From NCBI RefSeq assembly GCF_001428075.1, contig NZ_LMSI01000006.1:76075-112434 (forward strand): DNA of 36,360 bases, in the 5' to 3' direction. Under the pieces are notes generated by a model, which was not told the origin of the DNA, made no database searches, and worked only from the letters and a program-made list of their open reading frames with translations. Source of the stretch: Arthrobacter sp. Soil764. GTDB lineage: Bacteria > Actinomycetota > Actinomycetes > Actinomycetales > Micrococcaceae. Positions 24,721 to 31,385 of this stretch are shown piece after piece. Position 1 is the stretch's first letter. The number at the start of each line of letters is the position of its first letter. A program made the position numbers and the translations under genes.

Positions 24721-24995
24721 TGCACGTTGTCCTGGCTGTTACAGCCGTCATCTTCTCGCTTGCTGCAGCCGGCGCCATCATGCGGATCTCCCGCGGACCG
24801 TCGCTGCTGGACCGGGTACTCGCGGCCGATGTGCTGCTGGCCATCCTGGCCGGAGCCCTGTGCATCGACATGGCCGTGAACCGGCACCTGAACAACCTCA
24901 TGCTGGTGGTGGCCATTTCCATCATCGGTTTCATCGGATCCGTGACCGTGGCCCGTTTTGTGGCGGACCGAAGGGTGAAGCCTGATGAATCCTGA
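24717..24995 (+). CDS. mrpF: Mrp antiporter subunit F
   Basis: A 92-residue small membrane subunit with three segments, matching the usual length. The conserved RISRGPSLLDRVLAADVL is present, with DRV typical of the family. It starts at ATG 24717 inside the mrpE stop (ATGA), with a second ATG directly after, and overlaps mrpG by eleven bases. It has no close complex I counterpart of known function. Confidence 0.94.
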   Translation: MMHVVLAVTAVIFSLAAAGAIMRISRGPSLLDRVLAADVLLAILAGALCIDMAVNRHLNNLMLVVAISIIGFIGSVTVARFVADRRVKPDES

Positions 24996-25389
24996 CCTGT
25001 CCGGTCCCGACGGCTGGATCGACGCCGTCTCCGCCGTGTTCATGGTGGTGGGGGCACTGCTGTCCCTGGGCGCGGCCATTGGCCTGCTCCGCTTCCCGGA
25101 CCTGCTGAGCCGCATGCACGCGGCCACCAAACCGCAGGTCCTGGGCCTGTTCCTGCTGCTGGCGGCCATTGGGCTGCAGATGCGGACGTGGTGGGTGTGG
25201 CCGGTCCTGGCGGTGGCCTGGATCTTCCAGCTGCTCACCGTTCCGGTGTCCGCGCACATGGTGGGACGCGCCGGGTACCGCACCAAGCACCTGCACCGGG
25301 AACTGCTCACGGCCGACGAGCTGGAAGCCGTGGTGCAAAAAGCCGCCGCCGAGGCTGCCCGGAAAGACAGCCCCGACGGCGGCGGGTAG
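24985..25389 (+). CDS. mrpG: Mrp antiporter subunit G
   Basis: A 134-residue membrane protein with three segments, family MnhG/MrpG (NuoJ-like). The conserved stretch AAIGLLRFPDLLSRMHAATKP and the following GLFLLLAAIG are clear. The soluble tail is rich in Glu, Lys and Ala. It begins eleven bases inside mrpF and is the last gene of the operon; the convergent DUF4235 gene stops only nine bases beyond, leaving little room for a terminator. Confidence 0.94.
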   Translation: MNPDLSGPDGWIDAVSAVFMVVGALLSLGAAIGLLRFPDLLSRMHAATKPQVLGLFLLLAAIGLQMRTWWVWPVLAVAWIFQLLTVPVSAHMVGRAGYRTKHLHRELLTADELEAVVQKAAAEAARKDSPDGGG

Positions 25390-25398
25390 CGCTTGGAG

Positions 25399-25662
25399 CT
25401 AGACGATGTCCTGCGACTTGGCGAACCGAGTGATGGCGCGCTGGGTGCCGCGGTTGGCCAGGACCTGGATGATGGCGCTCACCGACGCCGAGATCAGCGC
25501 GAAGGTCAACGCCGAACGCAGGCTGGTGGGGACGTCCTCGTTCTTGCCGGTGGGGGCCTTCTGCCCGGTGGTCTTTTCCCAGATGGTGTTGACGAGCTTG
25601 GTACCGACCAGGCCTGCACCCAGGCTCACCCCGGTCCCGAGCAGCTTGATGAAAAGGTTCAT
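25399..25662 (-). CDS. DUF4235 small membrane protein
   Basis: An 87-residue protein of the DUF4235 family. A hydrophobic N-terminal helix (NLFIKLLGTGVSLGAGLVGT) is followed by the conserved KLVNTIWEKTTGQKAP and a second membrane segment near the C-terminus (ALTFALISASVSAIIQVLAN), ending with a basic RGTQRAITRFAKS tail. Family members of 80-110 residues are common in actinobacteria and have no known function. The ATG at 25662 follows a good ribosome site (AGGAG). It is convergent with the Mrp operon. Confidence 0.85.
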   Translation of the reverse strand: MNLFIKLLGTGVSLGAGLVGTKLVNTIWEKTTGQKAPTGKNEDVPTSLRSALTFALISASVSAIIQVLANRGTQRAITRFAKSQDIV

Positions 25663-25756
25663 TCCTATTACTCCTTGCGGGCGGAAAACGGACTGCCTCC
25701 AGCCTAGCCGTACCCCCGTGCCGGTCGAGGCAAGGGCGTGGCGTGCTGCAGGCGGC

Positions 25757-25786
25757 TTGTTGGACTAACAGTTTTGTTGGACTAAC
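25757..25786. repeat. Tandem 13-bp duplication at the end of the CDGSH gene
   Basis: TTGTTGGACTAAC occurs at 25757-25769 and 25774-25786, a 17-base period. The second copy contains the stop codon of the CDGSH gene (TAG at 25784-25782), the first lies downstream. This looks like a local slippage duplication with no evident function. Confidence 0.7.
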
Positions 25787-25994
25787 CGGCGGGCGGCTCG
25801 GTGCGGAACTTGATCATCTTGTGCGTGCCGTCGCAGTAAGGCTTGATGGCCGAGGCCCCGCAGCGGCACAGGGCAACGGTCTTGCGGTCGCGGGGCACGG
25901 CGTCCCCGGACGGGGTGACGATCTCAAACTCGCCCCTGATAATCAGTGGCCCGTCCGGGCACACCACGATGGAGCTGGCTGCTTCCTGGTCCAT
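25782..25994 (-). CDS. CDGSH iron-sulfur domain protein
   Basis: A 70-residue protein with a CDGSH-type iron-sulfur (2Fe-2S) binding motif, C-R-C-GASAIKPY-C-D-G-T-H, the expected C-X-C-X2-S-X3-P-X-C-D-G-H pattern of the family, where three cysteines and a histidine hold the cluster. The motif sits in the middle to C-terminal half, preceded by VCPDGPLIIRGEFEIV. It probably transfers electrons or a cluster. The start ATG 25994 (MDQEAASS) has AGGAG upstream; longer starts are possible but have no comparable site. It lies 29 bases after the glycosyltransferase stop, the last gene of the peptide/oxidase-like operon, suggesting a redox partner for the iron protein. Confidence 0.9.
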   Translation of the reverse strand: MDQEAASSIVVCPDGPLIIRGEFEIVTPSGDAVPRDRKTVALCRCGASAIKPYCDGTHKMIKFRTEPPAG

Positions 25995-26023
25995 GTGGTC
26001 TCCTGTTCCTTGCTGTCCGGGGG

Positions 26024-27130
26024 TCATCCCTGTACCGCTTTCATCGTTGCTTCCTGGTTGCCGGTCACCCGGTGGAGCTTTCCGGCATGGCGTCGCCGGA
26101 GTTCTGCCTCCGAGTGCGCCGCCGTCCTGATCCTGCTGCCCGCGTAGGGGACCCCGCCGGCCAGCCTGAGGGCGGCTGCCAGCCAGACGCAGACGGCCCG
26201 CTCCATTGCCCACAGCGGCGCAAACCAGGCTGCCGAGGCGGCGAAGACGGCGCTCCCGTTGTGCCGGCGCCGTCCAATTTCCGCACAGGTGACGGCCACC
26301 GCGGCAAGCGCCAGAAGGGCGGTCAGCTTTGTCCGGGCTGGAAAAAATGCGGCGCCGATGGTGGCCGGGAGCAGGGCAAGTTCGGCGGCAAGCCGCCGCG
26401 GCTGGGCAAAATCGTCGTAGGCCTGCCGTATGCGTTGTCGCAGGAAGTGCCGGGCGGATGGCGGCCGGCGGGCCACGAACAGGCCGGGCAGGATCCGTTC
26501 GCTGCCGCCGGCGGCCCTGATGGTGCGGACGAGCTCCAGGTTTTCGAACAGGACACCGTCATAGCCGCCGGTGGCCTGAAGGGCGCTGCGGCGGACGCCC
26601 AGCGTTCCGGGGTAGTCGGTGGACCAGGCGCGGTTGAGCAGCGTCCTGGCCGTGTCCCACCGGGCGTGCCACGGGAGGGGGTCGAAGTAGTTCTGCGGAC
26701 GCACCAGGTGGGCCGATCCGAGGTGAAGGACGACGGCGGCGAGGGCCTCGCGCGTGTAGCGGACGTCGTCGTCGGCTATGACAAGGAACTCCGCGCTGGA
26801 GGCGCGCACGCCGGTCATCACGCCGGCCACCTTTCCGTTGTGGGCGCCGCGCACGACGCCGGGCTGGTCCGGGGAAGTGTGCTGGTCCGGGTAACCGTCT
26901 GGGTCCGGGCGGAGGTGACGCACCGCCGCGGGGAACGCCACGCGGTGGCGTTCGAAGAAGTCGGGGGCGGAGCCGTCCACCACCGTCACCGGGATCCAGT
27001 CCGCGAGGCGCCGGAGGTAGTCCGACAGATCAGCCAGGCCGGAGTCCTCATTCCAGCGCAGGGGAAGGATGTACTCCGCCCCGGCCAAGCAGGCGTGCCC
27101 GCCCTGGGACACTGTAGGGCGGGCCGTCAT
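26024..27130 (-). CDS. Glycosyltransferase family 2, membrane-anchored
   Basis: A 368-residue GT-A fold glycosyltransferase. The N-terminal domain begins near AEYILPLRW and contains the metal/nucleotide-sugar motif Asp120-Asp121-Asp122 in FLVIADDDVRY; GGYDGVLFENLELVRTIRAAGG holds the acceptor-loop acidic residues. Two hydrophobic segments near the C-terminus (KLTALLALAAVAV and about 320-345) would anchor it in the membrane. It would transfer a sugar from a nucleotide donor, but donor and acceptor are unknown. The start ATG 27130 overlaps the stop of the iron-protein gene by ATGA, so it is translated with it. The upstream frame, to 27178, is antisense-free but inside that gene, and I rejected it as the start. 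Confidence 0.85.
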   Translation of the reverse strand: MTARPTVSQGGHACLAGAEYILPLRWNEDSGLADLSDYLRRLADWIPVTVVDGSAPDFFERHRVAFPAAVRHLRPDPDGYPDQHTSPDQPGVVRGAHNGKVAGVMTGVRASSAEFLVIADDDVRYTREALAAVVLHLGSAHLVRPQNYFDPLPWHARWDTARTLLNRAWSTDYPGTLGVRRSALQATGGYDGVLFENLELVRTIRAAGGSERILPGLFVARRPPSARHFLRQRIRQAYDDFAQPRRLAAELALLPATIGAAFFPARTKLTALLALAAVAVTCAEIGRRRHNGSAVFAASAAWFAPLWAMERAVCVWLAAALRLAGGVPYAGSRIRTAAHSEAELRRRHAGKLHRVTGNQEATMKAVQG

Positions 27131-28182
27131 GCTGCCGCCGGCACGGCCGCCCGCAGCGATGATGTCCCGGCTTCCCACGAGGACAAGAGGTGGGCGGAGA
27201 GCCGGCTGTCGATGGCCATGACGGCCGTCGCGCCAAACAGGACGTCCGCCAGGAGTTCCGGCTCGGCTTCGACGAGGCCGCCGGCGAGGTCACGGCCGGC
27301 GATCTGCTCGTGCACGGCGTCGGCCTCCACATGCTCGTCAAAGTAGTGCGTGACGTCCGCGCCGAAACCGTGCCGGCGGAATCCGTTGCCGTAGAACCGG
27401 TTGGGCTGGGAGGAGGTCATTTCGTAGATTGCCAGGTGGCCGGTGATGGCACCGCGGAGCCGCCGGTTCAGTCCGCAGAGGGACATGAGATTTACCGATG
27501 CGAGGGAGACTGCGGGGACGGCATCAACGTAGGCGCCGTAGCTGTCGTCGAGGCCCAGGCCACGCATGGTCCGTGCGAACAGCGCGCTGTGCATCCGCTC
27601 GGGCCGGCCGCCACCGTATTCGTCCGCCTGGATTTCCACCAGCGCGGCTTTGGGCCGGCCGCTCAGGCGCGGGATGGCCCACGTGTGCGGATCGGCTTCC
27701 TTCAGCTGGTACATGGATTTATGCACCAGGAACTCCCTGAGCTGATCCAGGTTTGCCTTCCTGGCCACGTACCGGGAGACGCTGGGGCCGGTGTCCTTGC
27801 CGGCGAGGCCGAACAGGACATCGGCTACCTGGTCGCTGCTCATGGCACCGCCGGCGGGCAGTTCGAGGTCCCCGGCGGCCTGCTGTGCGGCGGCGCGAAG
27901 GTCCGCCTCAAACGGTTCCTCGAGCAGCCGTCGGACCCTGATCAGCCCCGGCTCCCACTCCCAGTGGTCGGAGACGCCGTCCAGCCCCGAGTAGTGGAGC
28001 TCGTAGAGGCAGAAGAGGGCCAGCTGGATGTCCTCGTGGCCAATGATGTCAGCGGTGGCAGCCACCTGCCGTGCGGCCAGGCGGTGCAGGGCGTCCAGTT
28101 CTGTCCCGGCGGAGTCCGGAGCCTGCGCCAGGACCGTGAACAGGGCGCTGCTGAGGGGGCCTCTGGTTTCCGGGATTCTCAT
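27127..28182 (-). CDS. Haem-oxygenase-like diiron oxidase-family protein (iron-containing redox enzyme)
   Basis: A 351-residue protein of the haem-oxygenase-like fold group annotated as iron-containing redox enzymes (relatives include UndA and SznF-type diiron oxidases). The C-terminal two thirds hold candidate metal ligands: Glu150 and His154 (REFLVHKS), Glu188 in ADEYGGGRPERMHS with His198, and a His/Asp/Glu-rich FDEHVEADAVHEQ (Asp288, His291). The pattern E-x3-H, then E, then D/E-x2/3-H fits a diiron site, though I cannot be certain which acids bind. It should act with O2 on an unknown substrate. Its ATG overlaps the 22-codon peptide (ATGA) and its stop overlaps the glycosyltransferase. 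The N-terminal 140 residues carry a helical region with CLYELHYSGLDGV, also common in the family. Confidence 0.8.
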   Translation of the reverse strand: MRIPETRGPLSSALFTVLAQAPDSAGTELDALHRLAARQVAATADIIGHEDIQLALFCLYELHYSGLDGVSDHWEWEPGLIRVRRLLEEPFEADLRAAAQQAAGDLELPAGGAMSSDQVADVLFGLAGKDTGPSVSRYVARKANLDQLREFLVHKSMYQLKEADPHTWAIPRLSGRPKAALVEIQADEYGGGRPERMHSALFARTMRGLGLDDSYGAYVDAVPAVSLASVNLMSLCGLNRRLRGAITGHLAIYEMTSSQPNRFYGNGFRRHGFGADVTHYFDEHVEADAVHEQIAGRDLAGGLVEAEPELLADVLFGATAVMAIDSRLSAHLLSSWEAGTSSLRAAVPAAA

Positions 28183-28247
28183 GGTGCTCCTTGGTCTGCC
28201 GCGCTGGTGACGGGAACGAACGCGGGACCGCCCATGGTGAATTCCAT
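28179..28247 (-). CDS. 22-residue peptide gene coupled to the oxidase-like gene
   Basis: This short frame encodes a peptide starting MEFTMGGPAFVP and ending TSAADQGAP. It has a strong ribosome site (AGGAGGA at 28260-28254, six bases before the ATG 28247), and its TGA overlaps the ATG of the iron-protein gene by four bases. It has no cysteine, no signal peptide and no known motif. It may be a leader peptide that simply sets translation, a small substrate or precursor peptide, or a partner of the enzyme. Translation is supported by sequence context only; its length is below standard gene-calling cut-offs. ATG at 28235 is a possible internal start. Confidence 0.55.
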   Translation of the reverse strand: MEFTMGGPAFVPVTSAADQGAP

Positions 28248-28275
28248 GCCCTGTCCTCCTCGAAACCCGGGGGAC

Positions 28276-28297
28276 AATATAGTAAGCATGATTACTA
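28276..28297 (-). promoter_or_regulatory. Promoter and palindromic operator of the peptide/iron-protein operon
   Basis: TAGTAA (28280-28285), six bases, TTACTA (28292-28297) form a perfect interrupted palindrome. A TATATT or TACTAT -10 element reading left (about 28281-28276) overlaps it, ending 28 bases from the peptide start. Overlap with the -10 region suits repression. MarR-type regulators bind similar sites, but no regulator gene is adjacent. Confidence 0.5.
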
Positions 28298-28333
28298 ATA
28301 AAAGCTAAGCAGGCTTTGTATATAGGGGGTTTT

Positions 28334-28355
28334 GCTGGGTCCCCCCGTACCCAGC
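28334..28355 (-). terminator. Stem-loop after the UPF0303 gene
   Basis: GCTGGGT (28334-28340) and ACCCAGC (28349-28355) pair around CCCCCCGT. It lies 28 bases past the UPF0303 stop (28383) and before the operator of the next operon. An alternative pairing of GGGGG (28325-28329) with the C-run also exists. It lacks a T-tract, so termination is only likely. Confidence 0.4.
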
Positions 28356-28382
28356 TGCGGACAGTGTTCAGCCAGGCAGTGG

Positions 28383-28925
28383 TCAGTCAGACAGGGCCGA
28401 CCCCAGGATGTCGCGCAGCGCCTCCACCACCAGGCCATGGTCCTGCAGCTGCGGCAATCCGGAGACGGTGACCGTGGCCACGGCGCCCACGCCGGTGACG
28501 TAGATGGGAAACGAGCCGCCGTGGGCTGCATACCGGGACTGGTCAAACCAGGCGTTGTCCTCGATCCTGCCCCCGCCCAGCCGGCCCCGCAGTCCCACCA
28601 AAAGTGACGGCACCTCGTACCGGGCGGCAGTGCGCTGCTTGGCCCGGATCCAGTGCCCGTTGTCAGGAGTGGCGCCGGGAAGCGCGACGTGGAACAGTAC
28701 CTGCTCGCCCTTGGTTATATCGATGGCGATGGGAAGCGACCGCTCCTTGCCCAGTTCCACCAGAAGCAGCCCAAGGTTCAGTGCGTCATCCGGCGAAAAG
28801 CCGGGGAAGTGGAGCTCCCGGACCTCCGCCTCGACCCGGGCAACCAGGGCCTCGAGCGACCCCTCGGGCTGGGCGTCGGGGGAATCGGGATCGAACCCTG
28901 TCACATCCGGTGGAATGGCGCTCAT
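28383..28925 (-). CDS. UPF0303 family protein (haem-degrading-domain annotation)
   Basis: A 180-residue cytoplasmic protein of the UPF0303 (DUF336-like) family, often annotated as haem-degrading domain-containing; the enzymatic role in bacteria is not established. Clear features are DDALNLGLLLVELGKERSL, PIAIDITKGEQVLFHVAL, WIRAKQRTAARYEVPSLLV, and SRYAAHGGSFPIYV, followed by VGAVATVTVSGLPQLQDH with conserved GLPQ-x-DH. I chose ATG 28925 (MSAIPPDV), which gives family length; the frame upstream crosses the divergent TPP riboswitch and is not coding. It stands between the iron-protein operon and the thiamine operon and reads left, so its promoter shares the 90-base gap with the riboswitch. Confidence 0.85.
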   Translation of the reverse strand: MSAIPPDVTGFDPDSPDAQPEGSLEALVARVEAEVRELHFPGFSPDDALNLGLLLVELGKERSLPIAIDITKGEQVLFHVALPGATPDNGHWIRAKQRTAARYEVPSLLVGLRGRLGGGRIEDNAWFDQSRYAAHGGSFPIYVTGVGAVATVTVSGLPQLQDHGLVVEALRDILGSALSD

Positions 28926-29014
28926 GGCCTTCAATCTACCCCCGCCCGGTGTAAACTTGACCACGCCCGGAAGGGCAATCAAAAGCCTTACCCAACAAAA
29001 AGCAACACTACAAA

Positions 29015-29136
29015 CGACAGGGGAGCGCCGCCGTCGGGCATCCTGGCATCCGCCGGGCACCGCAGGTGGGCGCTGAGAGTGCGGACAGCCGCAGACCCTC
29101 GAACCTGATCCGGTTAGTACCGGCGCAAGGGAGTCG
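29015..29136 (+). ncRNA. TPP riboswitch (thi-box)
   Basis: The classical conserved parts are present in order: CAGGGGAGC near the start, GCTGAGAGTGCGG (CTGAGA core) at 29081 onward, ACCCTCGAACCTGATCCGG and TTAGTACCGGCGCAAGGGA. P1 closes with CGAC (29015-29018) and GTCG (29133-29136). A GC-rich extra helix (29024-29075) is inserted in P3, as in many actinobacteria. It precedes ykoE, a thiamine or HMP transporter, and should reduce expression when TPP is high. Confidence 0.95.
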
Positions 29137-29152
29137 AGTTCTCGAAGTGTCG

Positions 29153-29211
29153 CGGCTGCACGGCAACGGGCCGTCAGCCGGGTCCACTTTCCCCTCCTGT
29201 TTCCCAGGAGG
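29153..29211 (+). promoter_or_regulatory. Riboswitch expression platform with Shine-Dalgarno-sequestering hairpin
   Basis: CGGCTG (29153-29158) pairs with CAGCCG (29175-29180), extended by ACGG/CCGT; then CCTCCTG (29193-29199) pairs perfectly with CAGGAGG (29205-29211) around TTTCC. The second hairpin hides the AGGAGG ribosome site of ykoE (ATG 29218). This indicates translational control by TPP; the two hairpins lack a T-run, so a transcription terminator is unlikely. Confidence 0.7.
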
Positions 29212-29217
29212 ATTCCA

Positions 29218-29841
29218 ATGAGCACTGCAGTAATCAAGAAGACCACCAGTAAGTCCTGGCGCGTCGTGGACATCGTCGTCGCCGCGCTGGTGGCCATCGC
29301 CGGCGGCGTTATTTTCTGGGCGTGGTCGCAAGGGGCGGCGGCAGTATCCGTGCCGATGAACGCCGCCTACCCGCCCCTGACCGGCATCATTGCCGGCGGA
29401 TGGATGATCCCGGGCGTGCTGGGCATGCTGATCATCCGCAAGCCGGGCGCCGCACTGTTCTGCGAGACCGTGGCCGCCACCGGGGAACTGCTCATGGGCT
29501 CCCAGTACGGCGCCTCGGTCCTCTTCTCCGGCTTCGTCCAGGGCCTGGGCGCGGAAATCATCTTTGCCATCTTCGTCTACCGCAAGTTCAACCTGCCCGT
29601 GTCCCTGCTGGCAGGTGCGGCAGCAGGTCTCTTCTGCGGCCTGAATGACTCCTTTGCGCCGTGGGGCTGGAACATCGCGTACTCCGGCGGCGACAAGCTG
29701 GCCTATATCGTCTTCTGCATGATTTCCGGAGCAGTCATTGCCGGCGCCCTGTCCTGGGTGGCCACCCGCGGCCTGGCGCGGACGGGAGTCCTGAGCTCCT
29801 TCGCCTCGCGCAAGGCTGCCACGGAGCCTGTCTTCTCCTGA
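29218..29841 (+). CDS. ykoE: Thiamine/HMP ECF transporter substrate-binding (S) component
   Basis: A 207-residue integral membrane protein of the YkoE family, the substrate-capture subunit of the ykoEDC energy-coupling-factor-like importer for thiamine or its hydroxymethylpyrimidine precursor. Five or six membrane segments are visible, with VVDIVVAALVAIAGGVIFWA at the start. Conserved YkoE features are PLTGIIAGGWMIPGVLGMLI, KPGAALFCETVAATGELLMG and GLGAEIIFAIFVYRKFN. It follows a TPP riboswitch, which supports the vitamin B1 role. Its stop overlaps the ykoD start by one base (TGATG). Substrate (thiamine versus HMP) cannot be told from sequence. Confidence 0.93.
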   Translation: MSTAVIKKTTSKSWRVVDIVVAALVAIAGGVIFWAWSQGAAAVSVPMNAAYPPLTGIIAGGWMIPGVLGMLIIRKPGAALFCETVAATGELLMGSQYGASVLFSGFVQGLGAEIIFAIFVYRKFNLPVSLLAGAAAGLFCGLNDSFAPWGWNIAYSGGDKLAYIVFCMISGAVIAGALSWVATRGLARTGVLSSFASRKAATEPVFS

Positions 29842-31385
29842 TGGCAATGGCCCAGGCCACGGCGGTCCGCCCTGCCGCTGTCACCGCCCGCGGGTGGGGA
29901 TGGCGGCACGCCGGCAGGGCAAAGCCTGCCGTCCGCGCCCTTGACCTGGACATCAGCCCGGGGGAGCGGGTGCTCCTGCTCGGCCCCTCGGGCGCCGGCA
30001 AGTCCACGCTCCTTCATGCGCTGGCAGGGGTGCTGGGTGACATCAACGACGACGGCGGCGAGGCAGGGGACGCCGACGAGTCGGGTTCGCTCCTGGTTGA
30101 CGGCGCCGTGCCCCGGACCCAGCGCGGGCGTGCCGGGCTCATGCAGCAGGACCCCGAGACGCAGGTGGTCCTGTCGCGGGTGGGGGACGACGCCGCCTTC
30201 GGTGCCGAGAACCTTGCGGTGCCACGGGAGGAGATCTGGGCGCGGGTGCACGAGGCGCTTGCCGACGTCGGACTGTCCCACCTCCCGCTGGACCACCCGA
30301 CGTCGGCCCTGTCCGGCGGGCAAAAGCAGCGCCTGGCGCTGGCCGGCATCCTGGCCATGCGCCCGGGCCTGATCCTGCTGGATGAGCCGACCGCCAACCT
30401 GGATCCCGCCGGCGTGCTGGAGGTCCGCGACGCCGTGGCGCGCTGCCTAAACAAGACAGGGGCCACCCTGGTGGTGGTGGAGCACCGGGTTTCGGTGTGG
30501 AAGGACCTGGTGGACCGGATCGTGGTCCTGCAGCCGGGCTCCGGCACCGATCCTGCCGTGCTCCTGGACGGGCCGCCGGACCAGGTGCTCACGGAGGCCC
30601 GGGCCATGCTCGCTGCAGCCGGGGTGTGGGTCCCCGGCTACGTGCCGGCAACGCGCGCCCGCGCCGTTGTCCCGTCGCCGGGCACGGGGAACCTGCTGCT
30701 GGCCGCCGAACAGCTGGGAGTCTCCCGCGAACGTTCCCGCCGCAAAGGCTTCCGGAAGATCCCGCCGGCACCGGTCCAGGAAGGCCTGGCCGCGCAGGTC
30801 CGTGCCGGACAGGCCCTCACCGTCACAGGGCCCAACGGTGCCGGCAAATCCACGTTCGCCCTCACCCTGGCCGGGCTGCTGGAGCCGGTCTCCGGAAAGG
30901 TGTCCGCCACTTTGGACCTCAGCCGCGGGGCGGGCATCGACCCATACCGTTGGAAGGCCGACCAGTTGATTTCGCGCGTGGGGACGGTGTTCCAGGAGCC
31001 GGAGCACCAGTTCGTGACCGGCAAGGTACTGGATGAGCTGCTGTTCGGCCCCCGGCACCTGGGCCACGGCGAGGACCGGGTGGACGAACTGCTGGAGCGG
31101 CTGCGGCTCACCCACCTGGTGGACGCGAACCCCTATACGCTCTCCGGCGGCGAGAAGCGGCGGCTGTCCGTAGCCACCGTCCTTGCCGCCAGCCCGCAGG
31201 TGCTGGTCCTGGACGAGCCAACGTTCGGGCAGGACGCCAACACGTGGGCCGAGCTGGCCTCGTTCCTGTCCGAACTCCTGGACGCCGGCACCGCGGTGGT
31301 CTCCGTGACCCATGACGCCGAGTTCACGGAAGCATTGGGCGGGACTGAACTGCGGATGGCTGCGGCGGAAGCGGTGGCACCATGA
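29841..31385 (+). CDS. ykoD: ECF transporter fused dual ATP-binding protein
   Basis: A 514-residue cytoplasmic protein with two ABC ATPase domains in tandem. Domain 1: Walker A GPSGAGKST (residues 48-56), signature LSGGQKQR, Walker B LILLDEPT. Domain 2: Walker A GPNGAGKST (from residue 330), signature LSGGEKRR, Walker B VLVLDEPT. Both have the conserved switch histidine region (VEHR and VTHDAE). It powers uptake by YkoE with YkoC. The start ATG 29841 overlaps the ykoE stop; ATG 29847 is an alternative. The linker between domains (about 250-300) is Pro/Ala/Arg-rich. It overlaps ykoC by ATGA. Confidence 0.94.
   Translation: MAMAQATAVRPAAVTARGWGWRHAGRAKPAVRALDLDISPGERVLLLGPSGAGKSTLLHALAGVLGDINDDGGEAGDADESGSLLVDGAVPRTQRGRAGLMQQDPETQVVLSRVGDDAAFGAENLAVPREEIWARVHEALADVGLSHLPLDHPTSALSGGQKQRLALAGILAMRPGLILLDEPTANLDPAGVLEVRDAVARCLNKTGATLVVVEHRVSVWKDLVDRIVVLQPGSGTDPAVLLDGPPDQVLTEARAMLAAAGVWVPGYVPATRARAVVPSPGTGNLLLAAEQLGVSRERSRRKGFRKIPPAPVQEGLAAQVRAGQALTVTGPNGAGKSTFALTLAGLLEPVSGKVSATLDLSRGAGIDPYRWKADQLISRVGTVFQEPEHQFVTGKVLDELLFGPRHLGHGEDRVDELLERLRLTHLVDANPYTLSGGEKRRLSVATVLAASPQVLVLDEPTFGQDANTWAELASFLSELLDAGTAVVSVTHDAEFTEALGGTELRMAAAEAVAP

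Noticed and set aside
26025..26213. N-terminal extension of the CDGSH protein into the glycosyltransferase gene
   Set aside because: The extension is antisense-like in composition and lacks a ribosome site; ATG 25994 has AGGAG.
28179..28247. Mycofactocin-like precursor for the 22-residue peptide
   Set aside because: It lacks the C-terminal Val-Tyr core of mycofactocin precursors and no radical SAM enzyme is present.
28926..29297. N-terminal extension of the UPF0303 protein to 29297
   Set aside because: It would run through the divergent TPP riboswitch; family length fits the start at 28925.
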